The position numbers were made by a program, and so were the translations under genes. Under the pieces are notes generated by a model. It ran no database searches. It was not told the DNA's origin and saw nothing but the letters and a program-made list of their open reading frames with translations. From Novispirillum itersonii subsp. itersonii ATCC 12639 (GTDB lineage: Bacteria > Pseudomonadota > Alphaproteobacteria > Rhodospirillales > Rhodospirillaceae): 64,000 bases of DNA. Location: positions 1-64,000 of the forward strand of contig NZ_KB907339.1 of NCBI RefSeq assembly GCF_000381985.1, written 5' to 3'. Positions 28,475-39,088 of this stretch are shown piece after piece. Numbering within the stretch: position 1 is the stretch's first letter; each line of letters starts with the position of its first letter.

Positions 28475-30619
28475 TCAGGCGTTGCGGATGCTGGCGATAA
28501 AACCGTCAACTTCCTGCCGCAGGATCTCTGACTGGTGGTTGACGTCGGCTGCCGCCGAAGACACTTGCCCGGCCGCAGTCCCGGTTTCTGAGGCCGCCTG
28601 AGTCACCCCCTGAATGTGCTGGGCAACCTCAGAGGTTCCGGCGGAGGCCTGCTGGGTGTTGCGGGCAATTTCCAGCGTGGCGGCGTTCTGCTGCTCCACA
28701 GCGGCGGCGATGACGGCGGAGACCTCACTCATCGACCGCACGGCGGCGGCAATGGCGTCAATCATCTGCACGGCGGTACGGGTCTGGTCCTGCACCCCGC
28801 CAATCTGGCGGGCAATTTCCTCGGTGGCGGAGGCGGTCTGGGTCGCCAGTGCCTTGACTTCGTTGGCGACGACGGCAAAGCCTTTCCCGGCGTCCCCGGC
28901 GCGGGCGGCCTCGATGGTGGCGTTCAGGGCCAACAGGTTGGTCTGCCCGGCAATGTTGCCGATCAGGGTCAGCACTTCGCCGATGCTTTCGGAGGTGCGG
29001 ACCATTGCCTGCACCATCTCCTGTGCTTCCTGCGCCTGCCGGGTGGCTTCATCGGCGGCCTGCCGCGACTGTTCCACCTGCCGGGCAATTTCCCCGATGG
29101 AGGCGGACAGCTCTTCCGCTCCGGCGGCAACGGTCTGCACATTGGCCGACGCCTCTTCGGTCGCGGCGGCAACGGCGGCAGACTGCGACTGCGTCTGTGA
29201 TGCCATACCGCTGAGGGCGGTTGCCTGCCCGTTCATACGCGCGGCGGCATTGCTGACTGTATCAACCACCCCGCGCACTTTGGTCTCAAAGGCATCGGCG
29301 AGGGCGTGCATTTCGTGACGGCGCTGCTGCTCCGCCCGTTGCTTTGACAGCTCTTCCTCTGCTTTCAGGCGTTCCACCTGCTGCATGTTTTCCTTAAACA
29401 CCTGCATTGATGCCGCCATGTCACCGACTTCATCGCGGCGGCTGCGGTCAGGGATCGGCGTGTCAAGCGCGCCGGTGGCCAGCGCGTTCATTGCGGCGGT
29501 CATCCGCACCAGCGGACGGGTGATCGACAGCGAGAACGCAACACCGATGCCGATCACGATCAGCCCGATCACCACGCCGGACAGGATCAGTGTCTGCCGC
29601 ATCGCCATCACCGGAGCCAGAATTTCATCGTGAGAAATCTCGGCAATGACGGCATAGGGGGTGTTAAGAACCGACAGCGGGGCATAGGCGGCGATGACGC
29701 TGACCCCTTCGGCATTCTCGGCCTCATTAAGGCCGCTGCGCCCGGCCAGCGCTTCGGCCACCGGAGTGGTTTCGATCACCCGCCGGAGCGTCTGGGGCTC
29801 TTTGGAAAACCGGCTTTCACTGCGCATTTTATGATCGGGGCCGACCAGATAGACATCCCCGGTCTCCCCCATGCCTGAGGCGCTGCGGAGAATCTGCTCG
29901 ACCGCCGTGGACGGCACGGCAAACACCAGCGCACCGAGAAACTCGCCGAACCCATCAATCACCGGGGCGCCGACAAACGCGGTCGGGACCCCTTTGGCCG
30001 GGGCGTAGAGCGAGAAATCGGCATAGGCGACTTCCCCGGTTTTAGGGTTGCTCTCAATACTCTTGAACAGCGTGGCCAGTGCGCTGTCCGCCGCAGGGCC
30101 AGCGGTCAGGGATGTGGCATAATCGGCCCCCTTGGTCACGCTGTAGACCACGTTGCCGTTGGCATCGATCAGCAGAATGTCGGCATAGCCCCGCTCCTGA
30201 CGGGCCCCCCGATACCACGGATGCCATTTGTCATGGGCCATCGAATACGATGATCCGTCGCTGGCTTTGTTCAGCTTCTCTTTTTCACCCTCGGGATTGG
30301 GGTTTTTGGTGACATACAGGGCGCGCAGACTTTCCCCCGGGTTAGACCCGACACTGCTGTAGCTTTCCGACATCTCCAGCAGGGCATTGGCGATGGCCGG
30401 ATTGGTCGACAGCAGGGTGGCGTCATCGTGGACTGAGTCGAAAGCGTCATCCAGCGCCCGGGTGATGGTGTTCAGCTGCCCGCTCAGGCGCAGGTCTGCC
30501 TGTCGCGTCAGTTCCGCTGACTGCTGCATATAGGCGACGCCGCTGGTCACGACCACCGCAATCAGGGTCAGCAGGCTGATGAGGCCCGGTAAGCGGGCGG
30601 AAATACGGTTGAAGGTCAT
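28475..30619 (-). CDS. Methyl-accepting chemotaxis protein with Cache-type sensor
   Basis: A 714-residue transmembrane chemoreceptor. It has TM1 near residues 12-30, then a periplasmic Cache-like sensor of about 300 residues ([16 protein letters not shown], then VDVYLVGPD-like repeats), then TM2 ([20 protein letters not shown]). A HAMP domain starting [17 protein letters not shown] leads into a long signalling coiled coil with the tip [25 protein letters not shown]. It relays an unknown small-molecule signal to CheA/CheW, which are not in this window. It appears monocistronic. Confidence 0.93.
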   Translation of the reverse strand: MTFNRISARLPGLISLLTLIAVVVTSGVAYMQQSAELTRQADLRLSGQLNTITRALDDAFDSVHDDATLLSTNPAIANALLEMSESYSSVGSNPGESLRALYVTKNPNPEGEKEKLNKASDGSSYSMAHDKWHPWYRGARQERGYADILLIDANGNVVYSVTKGADYATSLTAGPAADSALATLFKSIESNPKTGEVAYADFSLYAPAKGVPTAFVGAPVIDGFGEFLGALVFAVPSTAVEQILRSASGMGETGDVYLVGPDHKMRSESRFSKEPQTLRRVIETTPVAEALAGRSGLNEAENAEGVSVIAAYAPLSVLNTPYAVIAEISHDEILAPVMAMRQTLILSGVVIGLIVIGIGVAFSLSITRPLVRMTAAMNALATGALDTPIPDRSRRDEVGDMAASMQVFKENMQQVERLKAEEELSKQRAEQQRRHEMHALADAFETKVRGVVDTVSNAAARMNGQATALSGMASQTQSQSAAVAAATEEASANVQTVAAGAEELSASIGEIARQVEQSRQAADEATRQAQEAQEMVQAMVRTSESIGEVLTLIGNIAGQTNLLALNATIEAARAGDAGKGFAVVANEVKALATQTASATEEIARQIGGVQDQTRTAVQMIDAIAAAVRSMSEVSAVIAAAVEQQNAATLEIARNTQQASAGTSEVAQHIQGVTQAASETGTAAGQVSSAAADVNHQSEILRQEVDGFIASIRNA

Positions 30620-31217
30620 GCGCGGGCTTCCGAAATCGTTCCTGTCGTCAATCCAGAGTCTTTTTGTGGATACGGGCCGTTTCCGGCCCGAACGCTCTCC
30701 CTGCCGCGGCCATTGGTGGCCTGTCTGCTCCCAGCCCTTTGGTGGCTCGTGGTTTTCCTGTGACAGACTTATATGTCGGCAGCCTAACCCTTACGCCAGT
30801 TCGTGCGATGTGTGGGCCGGGAAGAAGAAGAAATGCCCCAGTGCATTCGTATACCTTCCAGAGGGGCATCTTCTCCCCGCGTATAGGTTTCGGGTGGCCG
30901 GACGTTATGGTCTTACCATGGGGTGACGGGTGGGCCTGATCACATCTGCGGGAGGAGTGAAGATGGATGTTCTTTAATTGTTCCCTTCTGCATCGGCGCA
31001 CTTGCCATTGATGGGGCGTTGCTGCCATAGTGCACCGCTTTTTCCGGGACCCGGTCTGATGACCTCCCACGGTGTGCCTGTCAATCAGGCCCGCCGGGAG
31101 TGCGTTGTGCCGGGTTTCTCCGTTCGGGTGCCGGGCCTGTGCAGGCCGGGAACCCGTTGCCGGAAATATCTGAAACTATCTGCCCTCCGTCGGCGCCCTC
31201 AGCAGGGATCGTGAGTT
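30620..31217. other. Intergenic region upstream of yebC, no gene seen
   Basis: About 600 bases between the divergent chemoreceptor and yebC genes. Open frames here are short and lack convincing start signals. The one curiosity is a four-codon frame at 30963-30977 (ATG GAT GTT CTT TAA) with a strong ggaggag five bases before it. I see no tRNA or known riboswitch. Confidence 0.5.
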
Positions 31218-31955
31218 ATGGCTGGTCATTCCAAATTTAAGAACATCATGCACCGCAAGGGTGCGCAGGATGCCAAGCGCGCCAAGCTGTTCACCAAGCT
31301 GGCCAAGGAAATCTATGTTGCCGCCAAGACCGGTGGCCCGGAACCCGACGGCAACCCGCGCCTGCGTGCCGCCATTCTGGAAGCCCGCCGCAACTCCGTG
31401 CCGAAGGACAATATCGAGCGCGCCCTGAAGAAGGCTCAGGCCGGCGGGGAAGGCGAAGATTACGAAGAAATCCGCTACGAAGGCATGGGGCCGGGTAATG
31501 TGGCGGTGATCGTCGAGGCCCTGACCGACAACCGCAACCGCACCGCGTCAGAAGTGCGCTCGATCTTCTCGAAGGCTGGCGGATCGCTGACCCCGGTGCA
31601 GTTCAACTACGAACGCGTCGGCTATATTTCTTACCCGCTGACGGCGGGCTCGGCGGATGCGGTGCTGGAAGCCGCGATCGAAGCCGGTGCCGATGACGTG
31701 GTGACCAACGACGAAGAGCACGCCATCTACTGCGGCCCGGATATGCTGGGCGAAGTGCGGACGGCGCTGGAAGCCGCCCTTGGCGAAGCCCAGACCGCCC
31801 GTCTGGACTGGAAAGCCCTGAATACCGCGTCGCTGGACGAAGATGCCGCCCGCAGCCTGTTTAAGTTCCTCGACGCGCTGGAAGATAACGACGACGTGCA
31901 GCGGGTGTTTTCCAACGAAGAGATCTCTGACGAGATTCTCGAGAAGCTGGGCTGA
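31218..31955 (+). CDS. yebC: YebC/PmpR family regulatory protein
   Basis: A 245-residue member of the YebC/TACO1 family with the invariant start [20 protein letters not shown] and the central [20 protein letters not shown]. Members have been described as transcription regulators, and more recently as factors helping ribosomes through proline-rich stretches. The latter is notable because the proline-rich tolA gene is nearby. It heads the yebC-ruvCAB run, ending 13 bases before ruvC. Confidence 0.93.
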   Translation: MAGHSKFKNIMHRKGAQDAKRAKLFTKLAKEIYVAAKTGGPEPDGNPRLRAAILEARRNSVPKDNIERALKKAQAGGEGEDYEEIRYEGMGPGNVAVIVEALTDNRNRTASEVRSIFSKAGGSLTPVQFNYERVGYISYPLTAGSADAVLEAAIEAGADDVVTNDEEHAIYCGPDMLGEVRTALEAALGEAQTARLDWKALNTASLDEDAARSLFKFLDALEDNDDVQRVFSNEEISDEILEKLG

Positions 31956-31968
31956 GTAAGGGTATACC

Positions 31969-32511
31969 GTGGCGTCGGTCCGTATCCTTGGCCTTGATCC
32001 CGGCCTGCGCAACACCGGCTGGGGCGTGATTGAGGCTGATGGCAACCGCCTGCGGGTGGTTGCCGATGGTGTGGTGCGGTCCGACGACACGCTGTCGCTG
32101 GCCGAGCGCCTGTCGCAGCTCTATGACGGGGTGGTGGAGGTGATCGCCGCCTATGCCCCGGATGAGGCAGCGGTGGAGGAAACCTTCGTCAACCGCAACC
32201 CGCTGTCGACGCTGAAGCTGGGGCAGGCCCGGGGGATTGCGCTGCTGGCACCGGCCCGCCGGGGCCTGCCGGTGGCGGAATACCAGCCGTCACAGGTGAA
32301 AAAGGCGGTGGTCGGCACCGGGGCGGCGGCCAAAGAGCAGGTGCAGATGATGATCCGCACCCTGTTGCCCGGCTGTATGATCGCGTCGCCGGATGCCGCC
32401 GATGCGCTGGCGGTGGCGGTGTGTCACGCCCACCACCGGTCTTCAGCGCAGACGCTGGGGCAGGCGATTTTGAAAGCGGAACTCCAACAGGCAGGGAAAC
32501 GGCGCCGATGA
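31969..32511 (+). CDS. ruvC: Crossover junction endodeoxyribonuclease RuvC
   Basis: RuvC resolves Holliday junctions by paired nicks. The 180-residue protein begins at a GTG. It shows the RNase-H-fold acidic residues: D10 in [13 protein letters not shown], the Glu in AAVEETFVN and the Asp pair in [14 protein letters not shown]. Its stop overlaps the ruvA ATG by 4 bases. Confidence 0.95.
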   Translation: MASVRILGLDPGLRNTGWGVIEADGNRLRVVADGVVRSDDTLSLAERLSQLYDGVVEVIAAYAPDEAAVEETFVNRNPLSTLKLGQARGIALLAPARRGLPVAEYQPSQVKKAVVGTGAAAKEQVQMMIRTLLPGCMIASPDAADALAVAVCHAHHRSSAQTLGQAILKAELQQAGKRRR

Positions 32512-33134
32512 TCGCCAAGCTGAAAGGGCTGGTCGACAGCAGCGGGGATGACTGGGTGGTGATCGACGTCAACGGCGTCGGCTATCTGGTGTTCTGCTCG
32601 GCGCGGACCCTGTCGCGGCTGCCCGCAGCCGGTGAGGGTACCGCGCTGGTGATCGAGACCCATGTGCGGGAAGACCACATTCACCTGTATGGTTTTATCA
32701 GCGAGGCGGAGCGGTCCTTCTTCCGTCTGCTGCTGACCGTGCAGGGGGTGGGGGCCAAGGTGGCGCTGGCGCTGCTGTCGGTGGGGGATACCACCCAGCT
32801 GTCGCAGGCGATTGCCGCGCAGGACAAGGCAACCCTCAGCCGGGCCGCCGGGGTCGGGCCGAAGCTGGCTGCCCGCATTGCTTCTGAACTCAAGGATAAG
32901 GTGTCCGGTCTGTCGCTTGGCGCTCCGGTGGCGGGGGTGGCTCTGACCACGCCCAAGGCCGCCCCGGCGGAGCCATCGGTGATGGAAGATGCCGTTTCGG
33001 CACTGGTCAATCTTGGGTATGCCCGTCTGGATGCCTTCGCTGCGGTTGGGCGTGCCGCTGTGGCGCTGGGGCAGGGGGCCGCGGTATCAGCCCTGATCGG
33101 CGCTGCCCTGCGTGATCTTGGCAAGGGGACCTAA
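32508..33134 (+). CDS. ruvA: Holliday junction branch migration protein RuvA
   Basis: RuvA binds the four-way junction and loads RuvB. The 208-residue protein starts [16 protein letters not shown] and has the OB-fold N-domain, the two helix-hairpin-helix units ([37 protein letters not shown]) and the C-terminal RuvB-binding domain ending in ALRDLGKG. I chose the ATG at 32508 over the longer frame because homology starts there and it couples to ruvC. Confidence 0.95.
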   Translation: MIAKLKGLVDSSGDDWVVIDVNGVGYLVFCSARTLSRLPAAGEGTALVIETHVREDHIHLYGFISEAERSFFRLLLTVQGVGAKVALALLSVGDTTQLSQAIAAQDKATLSRAAGVGPKLAARIASELKDKVSGLSLGAPVAGVALTTPKAAPAEPSVMEDAVSALVNLGYARLDAFAAVGRAAVALGQGAAVSALIGAALRDLGKGT

Positions 33135-33137
33135 GTT

Positions 33138-34196
33138 ATGGCCCGCAGCGAGGAGGCCGCCGGAACGGACCGCCTGATCACCAGTACCCGGCAGGACGGC
33201 GATGATACCCACATCCGCCCGCAGCGGCTGGAAGACTTTACCGGCCAGCGGCAGGTCTGCGAGAATCTGTCTGTCTTCGTACAGGCTGCCCGCGCCCGTG
33301 GCGAGGCGATGGATCATGTGCTGCTGTTCGGCCCGCCGGGGCTGGGGAAAACCACGCTGGCGCAGATCGTATCGCGGGAGCTTGGGGTTGGCTTCCGGGC
33401 CACCTCCGGCCCGATGATTGCCAAAGCCGGGGATCTGGCGGCGCTTCTGACGAATCTGGAACGCAATGACGTTCTTTTCATCGACGAAATCCATCGCCTT
33501 AATCCTGCCATAGAGGAAGTGTTGTATCCGGCAATGGAAGACTTCCAGCTGGATCTGATCATCGGGGATGGCCCGTCGGCCCGCAGTGTGCGGATTGACC
33601 TGCAGCCGTTCACGTTGGTGGGGGCGACCACCCGGTCCGGCCTGTTGACCACACCGCTGCGGGACCGTTTCGGGATTCCGCTGCGGCTTAATTTCTATGA
33701 GCCGGAGGAGTTGCTCGCCATCGTGCGCCGGGCCGCAGCCATTCTTGATCTGCCGATCACCGACGACGGTGCGCTGGAAGTGGCGCGACGGTCACGCGGC
33801 ACGCCGCGTATTGCCGGGCGCCTGCTGCGCCGGGTCCGTGATTTTGCGGTGGTTGCAAAGCGTCTGCCGGTCAATGCCTTCATTGCGGATGCGGCGCTGG
33901 GCCGTCTGGAAGTTGATAAGCGTGGCCTGGATGCCATGGACCGCCGCTATCTGAAGTGCGTCGCCGAGAATTATGGGGGTGGCCCGGTCGGGGTCGACAC
34001 GCTGGCCGCCGCCCTGTCGGAAGAGCGTGATACGCTGGAAGAGGTGATCGAGCCGTTTCTGCTTCAGCAGGGGCTGATCCAGCGGACCCCCCGGGGGCGG
34101 ATGTTGACCGACTCCGGGTTTGCTCACCTTGGGCTGGCGGTGCCGAAGGCGGTGAAAGCCCAGCTTGATCTTCTTGATCCGGAGGACGGGGAATGA
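33138..34196 (+). CDS. ruvB: Holliday junction helicase RuvB
   Basis: RuvB is the AAA+ motor of branch migration. The 352-residue protein has the N-terminal [11 protein letters not shown], Walker [13 protein letters not shown], Walker [11 protein letters not shown], the sensor region [10 protein letters not shown] and the C-terminal winged-helix domain ending around [12 protein letters not shown]. It lies 3 bases after ruvA and overlaps ybgC by 4 bases. Confidence 0.96.
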   Translation: MARSEEAAGTDRLITSTRQDGDDTHIRPQRLEDFTGQRQVCENLSVFVQAARARGEAMDHVLLFGPPGLGKTTLAQIVSRELGVGFRATSGPMIAKAGDLAALLTNLERNDVLFIDEIHRLNPAIEEVLYPAMEDFQLDLIIGDGPSARSVRIDLQPFTLVGATTRSGLLTTPLRDRFGIPLRLNFYEPEELLAIVRRAAAILDLPITDDGALEVARRSRGTPRIAGRLLRRVRDFAVVAKRLPVNAFIADAALGRLEVDKRGLDAMDRRYLKCVAENYGGGPVGVDTLAAALSEERDTLEEVIEPFLLQQGLIQRTPRGRMLTDSGFAHLGLAVPKAVKAQLDLLDPEDGE

Positions 34197-34678
34197 CTTC
34201 TGTCGCGCCGACGTCCGGCCGGTTGGCCGATGGGACGCATCTGTACCCGCTGCGGGTCTATTATGAAGACACGGACACTGCGGGTATCGTCTATTACGCC
34301 AATTATCTGAAATTTGCCGAGCGGGCCCGTTCGGAAATGGTCCGCCTGCTGGGGATTGAACAGCGGCGGATGCTGGAGCAGGACGGTGTCGCCTTCGCCG
34401 TGCGCCACTGCTCTGCCGATTACCGCCGCCCGGCGCGCCTTGACGATGCGCTGGTGGTGGTCAGCCGGGTGGACGCCGTGACCGGTGCCACCCTGACCAT
34501 CGGACAGGACATCACCCTGAACGGAGAGACATTGGTGCAGGTCAGTGTGACACTGGCCTGCATGCGTGTCGGCGGTGCGGCTGATGGCCGTCCGGCCAGA
34601 ATTCCGGCTGCTGTGCGGGCATTGCTGGTCAGACCGGCTGCTCCTGTAGTAGAACCCTCCGAATCACAGACTCTTTGA
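34193..34678 (+). CDS. ybgC: Tol-Pal associated acyl-CoA thioesterase YbgC
   Basis: A hotdog-fold thioesterase of 161 residues with the 4-hydroxybenzoyl-CoA thioesterase-type motif [19 protein letters not shown] (catalytic Asp). YbgC acts on short acyl-CoA or acyl-ACP and associates with phospholipid synthesis enzymes at the inner membrane. It is translationally coupled to ruvB and 18 bases before tolQ, the standard first place in the tol cluster. Confidence 0.93.
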   Translation: MTSVAPTSGRLADGTHLYPLRVYYEDTDTAGIVYYANYLKFAERARSEMVRLLGIEQRRMLEQDGVAFAVRHCSADYRRPARLDDALVVVSRVDAVTGATLTIGQDITLNGETLVQVSVTLACMRVGGAADGRPARIPAAVRALLVRPAAPVVEPSESQTL

Positions 34679-34696
34679 AGGCTCGGAAATACCATC

Positions 34697-35407
34697 ATGG
34701 ATGCCTCGTCTCTTCCTGCTGCCTCACACGATCTGTCGATGATCGGCCTGTTTCTTCAGGCGGATATCATCGTCAAGATGGTGATGCTCTCCCTCGTGGG
34801 GGCCTCGGTCTGGAGCTGGGCGATCATCATCGACAAGGTGATGAAGATGCGCCGCGTTGTGACGCTTGCTGATGATTTTGAGGAGCGGTTCTGGTCCGGC
34901 GGTTCGCTGGAAGATCTGTTTGAGCGGATCGGGAACCGGCCGCTTGATCCGATGTCAGCGGTGTTCGTCGCGGCAATGCGGGAATGGCGCCGCTCCTCCG
35001 GCCGGAACAACGCCGGGGATGTCACCATGCGCGTGCGTCTGGCCCAGCGGCTGGAACGGGTGATGCACATCACCGTCACCCGCGAGATGGAAGGGCTGGA
35101 AAAGCGCGTCGGCTTTCTGGCGTCCACCGGCTCGGTGGCACCGTTCATCGGTCTGTTCGGGACGGTCTGGGGGATTATGAACTCCTTCGCCGCCATTGGC
35201 GCCAGCAAGGATACCAGCCTTGCCACCGTCGCCCCGGGGATCGCCGAAGCCCTGTTTGCCACCGCGATCGGTCTGGTGGCGGCGATTCCGGCGGTGCTGG
35301 CCTACAACAAGATTTCTTCTGACATGGACCGTTTTGCCCAGCGTCTGGAAAACTTCGCCGGCGAGTTCGGGGCGATTCTGTCCCGTCAGCTCGACGAGCG
35401 CGGCTAA
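34697..35407 (+). CDS. tolQ: Tol-Pal system protein TolQ
   Basis: TolQ is the stator protein of the proton-driven TolQRA motor in the inner membrane. The 236-residue protein has TM1 (KMVMLSLVGASVWSWAIII), a cytoplasmic loop, and TM2/TM3 (GSVAPFIGLFGTVWGIMNSF; GLVAAIPAVLAYNKI), with the family glycine/threonine residues of the proton path. It is followed by tolR. Confidence 0.95.
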   Translation: MDASSLPAASHDLSMIGLFLQADIIVKMVMLSLVGASVWSWAIIIDKVMKMRRVVTLADDFEERFWSGGSLEDLFERIGNRPLDPMSAVFVAAMREWRRSSGRNNAGDVTMRVRLAQRLERVMHITVTREMEGLEKRVGFLASTGSVAPFIGLFGTVWGIMNSFAAIGASKDTSLATVAPGIAEALFATAIGLVAAIPAVLAYNKISSDMDRFAQRLENFAGEFGAILSRQLDERG

Positions 35408-35439
35408 ACCCCGGATCGGACGAGCAGGAGACCGCAGGC

Positions 35440-35886
35440 ATGGGCATGAATGTGGGTGGCGGTGGCCGGGGCGGACGCCGCAAGCGTCGGCCGATGGGGG
35501 ATATCAACGTTACGCCGATGGTCGACGTGATGCTGGTGCTGCTGGTGATCTTCATGGTCACCGCACCGCTGGTGACCACCGGGGTCAGTGTTGATCTTCC
35601 CAAGGCCAAGGCCCCGGCCATGAACGAACAGGACAACAAGCCGCTGTACGTGACCGTGCAGGGTGACGGCAAGCTGTTCCTGAACGACAGCCCGGTGACG
35701 CTGGAGCAGCTGCCGGAAAAGGTGAAGGCCATCGCCGGGGCAAACCCGGATGTGCGTATTTATGTGCGCGGGGATGCCGCCAGCCAGTACGGCGTGGTGA
35801 TGCAGGCTCTGGGGGCGTTGTACGCCGGTGGGTTTACCAAGGCTGCGCTGATTACCCAGCCCGCCAGCGGCAAACCGAAGAAGTAA
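35440..35886 (+). CDS. tolR: Tol-Pal system protein TolR
   Basis: TolR couples the proton flux of TolQ to TolA. The 148-residue ExbD-type protein has a short cytoplasmic start, one membrane helix carrying the essential Asp (INVTPMVDVMLVLLVIFMV), and a periplasmic domain (KPLYVTVQGDGKLFLNDSP). The ATG has aggag upstream. Confidence 0.95.
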   Translation: MGMNVGGGGRGGRRKRRPMGDINVTPMVDVMLVLLVIFMVTAPLVTTGVSVDLPKAKAPAMNEQDNKPLYVTVQGDGKLFLNDSPVTLEQLPEKVKAIAGANPDVRIYVRGDAASQYGVVMQALGALYAGGFTKAALITQPASGKPKK

Positions 35887-35899
35887 GGAGTAGGGGCCC

Positions 35900-36859
35900 G
35901 TGTCCGATAACGACTCCGGACTGCGCCGCAGCCTGATCATCTCGGTCAGCCTGCATGTGCTGCTCGGTGCCCTGTCGTATCTGGGGCTGCCGTTCCTCAC
36001 CCGCGATATGCCGGTTGAGGACGCGCCCATCGTTATTGATCTGGTGGAAATCGCTGAGCGGACCGCCGCGCCGCCGCCAAGCGCCAAGCAGAAAGAACAG
36101 GTGGCCCAGAAGGTGGAGCCGAAGCCGGAACCGCCGAAGGTCGAGCCGAAGCCGGAGCCGCCAAAACCGGAACCGCCGAAGCCCGAGCCCCCGAAGCCGG
36201 AGCCGCCGAAACCGGTGGAACCGCCAAAGCCGCAGCCCCAGCCGCAGAAGCCTGAACCGCCGAAACCGGAACCGAAATCGGAACAGGTTGATCCAACCCT
36301 GCCGCCGGAGCCGAAAAAGCCCGATCCGAAGCCGGAGCCGCCGAAGCCGCCGAAGCCTGAGCCGGAGAAGACACCGCCGAAGAAACCGGTGGAGGAAGAC
36401 CCGTTTAAAGACCTGATGAAGAACGTCGAAAAGTACCGTCAGCAGCCGAAGTCCAGCACGCCGCCGCCATCACAGGCTGCGCCGTCTGCGCCGACGCAGG
36501 GGGCTACCAATTCGGCCAACTCGCCGCGTATTCTCAATGCGCCGCTGGCTGACCGGGCGACGATGAGCGAAAAAGACGCGATCCGGGCCCAGATTGAACA
36601 GAACTGGGTGTTTGATGTCGGTGCCAAAGGCATTGAATCAATGGTCATTGTGCTGCGGGTTGCGATCAATCCGGATGGCACCGTGACCCGGGTGGATGTG
36701 GTCGATACCGTGCGATACAACACCGACTCGGGATACCGGGCGGTTGCCGATACAGCCAAGCGGGCGGTGCTGAAATCCCAGCCGCTGAAGTATCCGGCAC
36801 AGAAGTACGAAGAGTTTAAGGTTCTGGAACTGAGCTTCGCCCCGCGCGACCGCTTGTGA
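35900..36859 (+). CDS. tolA: Tol-Pal system protein TolA
   Basis: TolA spans the periplasm and links the TolQR motor to TolB-Pal. The 319-residue protein has a GTG start and one N-terminal membrane segment (SLIISVSLHVLLGALSYLG). A long proline/lysine/glutamate region follows (about residues 70-160, PEPPKPEPPK repeats), then a C-terminal domain (IRAQIEQNWVFDVGAKGIES) of TonB/TolA_C type. The extended domain is Pro-Lys-Glu repeats where E. coli TolA has an alanine-rich helix, closer to TonB; this is common in alphaproteobacteria. Confidence 0.92.
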   Translation: MSDNDSGLRRSLIISVSLHVLLGALSYLGLPFLTRDMPVEDAPIVIDLVEIAERTAAPPPSAKQKEQVAQKVEPKPEPPKVEPKPEPPKPEPPKPEPPKPEPPKPVEPPKPQPQPQKPEPPKPEPKSEQVDPTLPPEPKKPDPKPEPPKPPKPEPEKTPPKKPVEEDPFKDLMKNVEKYRQQPKSSTPPPSQAAPSAPTQGATNSANSPRILNAPLADRATMSEKDAIRAQIEQNWVFDVGAKGIESMVIVLRVAINPDGTVTRVDVVDTVRYNTDSGYRAVADTAKRAVLKSQPLKYPAQKYEEFKVLELSFAPRDRL

Positions 36860-37067
36860 TCCTTGAAAAGAGCGCTTTCTGATACAGCGGGCGCCGGTTG
36901 ACTGAAGGGGCTGTCCTGCCGTGAGCGGAGATAGGGCCCCTTCTGTCATCAGGTCGGTGCCCGCCTTTGCGGAAAACGTTCCTGTGTTTTGTTGGCGTCT
37001 GCTGACGGCAGGCGGTTTGTCTGATGTGCCCCAGATCCCGGGGCGAGGTGAGAGGACCAGCGCAGCG

Positions 37068-38420
37068 ATGATGAAGAGTGTCCGTCAGATGTCTCTGCGC
37101 CGCATGGGTGCGGCGCTGTTTGGGCTTGCCGTCGCCGGCGTTGCCCTGGCGGCGGCCGTGGCCCCGCAGACGGCCCGTGCCGAGGTGAAGATCGACATTA
37201 CCCGCGGGAAGGTCGAGCCGATGCCGGTCGCCATTCCTGATTTTGCGGGTCCCGGTGAAGCGGGCCGATTCGGCGGTGATGTCGCTTCGGTGATCACTGC
37301 TGACCTTGAGCGGTCAGGCCTGTTCGCCCCGATCAACAAGGCGGCTTTTATTCAGGATCTGCCGTCGCTGGATACCCAGCCGCGCTTTGCCGACTGGCGG
37401 ACCATCAATGCCCAGCTTCTGGTGCAGGGTGTGGTTGAGCCGCAGCCCGATGGCCGCCTCCGTCTCGCCTTCCGTCTGTGGGACATCTACGGCGGTGAGC
37501 AGATGAAGGGGCAGGCCTATGTGACCCAGCCGGAAAACTGGCGCCGTGTCTCGCACATCATCGCCGATGAGATTTATAAGCGTGTCACCGGCGAAGACGG
37601 CTATTTCGACACCCGCGTCGTTTATGTCGCGGAAAGCGGCCCGGCCACCAAGCGCGTCAAACGTCTGGCGATCATGGATCAGGATGGCGCGAACCATCAT
37701 TACCTGTCCGATGGCTCGAATATGGTTCTGACCCCGCGCTTCTCGCCGACGGCGCAGGAAATCACCTATATGAGCTATTACAACGGGATGCCCCGCGTGT
37801 ACCTGCTCAATATCGACACCGGCCGTCAGGAGCTGCTGGGCGACTTCCCGGGGATGACCTTTGCACCCCGATTCTCGCCCGACGGTAACAAGGTCGTCAT
37901 GTCGATGGCAAAGGACGGTAACTCCGAGCTGTATGACATGGATCTGCGGACTCGGCGGACCTCCCGCCTGACCAACCATCCGGCGATTGATACCTCGCCG
38001 AGCTATTCTCCGGACGGCCAGCAGATTGTTTTCAACTCTGACCGTGGTGGTGCCCAGCAGCTGTATGTGATGGATGCGCAGGGCAATAATGTGCGCCGCA
38101 TCTCCTTCGGTGATGGCCGCTATGCCACGCCGGTGTGGTCGCCGCGCGGGGACCTGATCGCCTTCACCAAGATGAAGGGCGGCGAGTTCTACATCGGTGT
38201 GATGCGTCCTGACGGGACCGGAGAGCGTATGCTTTCCAATGGGTTCCTGATGGAAGGCCCGACCTGGGCCCCCAATGGCCGCGTGCTGATGTACTACCGT
38301 CAGGAAGCCAATGGTGCTGCACCGCAACTGTTCAGCATTGACCTGACCGGCTTCAATGAACGTCGCCTTGTGACCCCGCAGGGATCCTCGGATCCGGCAT
38401 GGTCGCCGCTTCTTCCCTGA
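37068..38420 (+). CDS. tolB: Tol-Pal system protein TolB
   Basis: TolB is a periplasmic beta-propeller that binds Pal and TolA. The 450-residue protein starts with a signal peptide ([20 protein letters not shown], cleavage after ARA). The amino domain IPVAIPDF-type segment follows, then repeated WD-like units ([39 protein letters not shown]). The longer GTG-initiated frame from 36921 lacks homology, so I use the ATG at 37068. Confidence 0.94.
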   Translation: MMKSVRQMSLRRMGAALFGLAVAGVALAAAVAPQTARAEVKIDITRGKVEPMPVAIPDFAGPGEAGRFGGDVASVITADLERSGLFAPINKAAFIQDLPSLDTQPRFADWRTINAQLLVQGVVEPQPDGRLRLAFRLWDIYGGEQMKGQAYVTQPENWRRVSHIIADEIYKRVTGEDGYFDTRVVYVAESGPATKRVKRLAIMDQDGANHHYLSDGSNMVLTPRFSPTAQEITYMSYYNGMPRVYLLNIDTGRQELLGDFPGMTFAPRFSPDGNKVVMSMAKDGNSELYDMDLRTRRTSRLTNHPAIDTSPSYSPDGQQIVFNSDRGGAQQLYVMDAQGNNVRRISFGDGRYATPVWSPRGDLIAFTKMKGGEFYIGVMRPDGTGERMLSNGFLMEGPTWAPNGRVLMYYRQEANGAAPQLFSIDLTGFNERRLVTPQGSSDPAWSPLLP

Positions 38421-38596
38421 TATCAGAATAAAAAACCTGTAAAGTCCCTCTGTACGCTGCCGCAAAAAGGCTATATAAGCCACGCGATGGGCATCGGTAG
38501 GAAGGTGCCCGTCGATTTGGCGCAGCCGGAGCCTTGGACTCCCGACTGCGCATAATGAACTCAAACCCCATGCTAAAGAAGTCGAGGGGAAATAAG

Positions 38597-39088
38597 ATGA
38601 AGTTCCGTCTGCTGCCTGTCGTCGCTGCTGCTGCGCTGCTCGCCGCTTGCTCGACCGCCTCTGAAGATGCTGGTAGCAAAACCGCCACCGGCAACACCGC
38701 CCCGACCACCGCTGGCAAGGCTGGCCCGGTCGCCGGTTCCGTCGAAGAATTCAAGGTCGTGGTCGGTGACCGCGTCCTGTTCGGCTTCGACCAGTACAAC
38801 CTGAGCGCCGAAGGTCAGGCCGTCCTGAAGAACCAGGCTGCTTGGCTGAACAAGTACACCAAGTACTCTGTCGTCGTCGAAGGCCATGCTGACGAGCGCG
38901 GCACCCGTGAATACAACCTGGCTCTGGGTGAGCGCCGCGCGAACTCCGTGAAGGCGTTCCTGGCTGCTCAGGGCGTGAAGGCTGACCGTCTGAAGGTCGT
39001 TTCCTATGGTAAGGAACGTCCGGAATGCGGTGACTCCACCGAAGCCTGCTGGGCCAAGAACCGCCGCGGCGTTTCCGTCCTGCAGTAA
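38597..39088 (+). CDS. pal: Peptidoglycan-associated lipoprotein Pal
   Basis: Pal anchors the outer membrane to peptidoglycan and ends the Tol machine. The 163-residue lipoprotein has a lipobox LLAAC (acylated Cys18), a Ser/Thr/Ala-rich linker, and the OmpA-type domain with FGFDQYNLS, VVEGHADERGTREYNLALG and RRGVSVLQ. The start ATG follows gagggga. The 176-base gap after tolB includes an AT-rich TATATAAG stretch that may be an extra promoter. Confidence 0.95.
   Translation: MKFRLLPVVAAAALLAACSTASEDAGSKTATGNTAPTTAGKAGPVAGSVEEFKVVVGDRVLFGFDQYNLSAEGQAVLKNQAAWLNKYTKYSVVVEGHADERGTREYNLALGERRANSVKAFLAAQGVKADRLKVVSYGKERPECGDSTEACWAKNRRGVSVLQ

Noticed and set aside
30978-31214. 78-codon plus-strand frame just before yebC
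   Set aside because: It has no good ribosome-binding site, its composition is unlike the neighbours, and it shows no recognisable domain.
36110-36380. Regular short repeats that could suggest a CRISPR or minisatellite
   Set aside because: They encode the Pro-Lys-Glu repeats of TolA, stay in frame and have no spacers.
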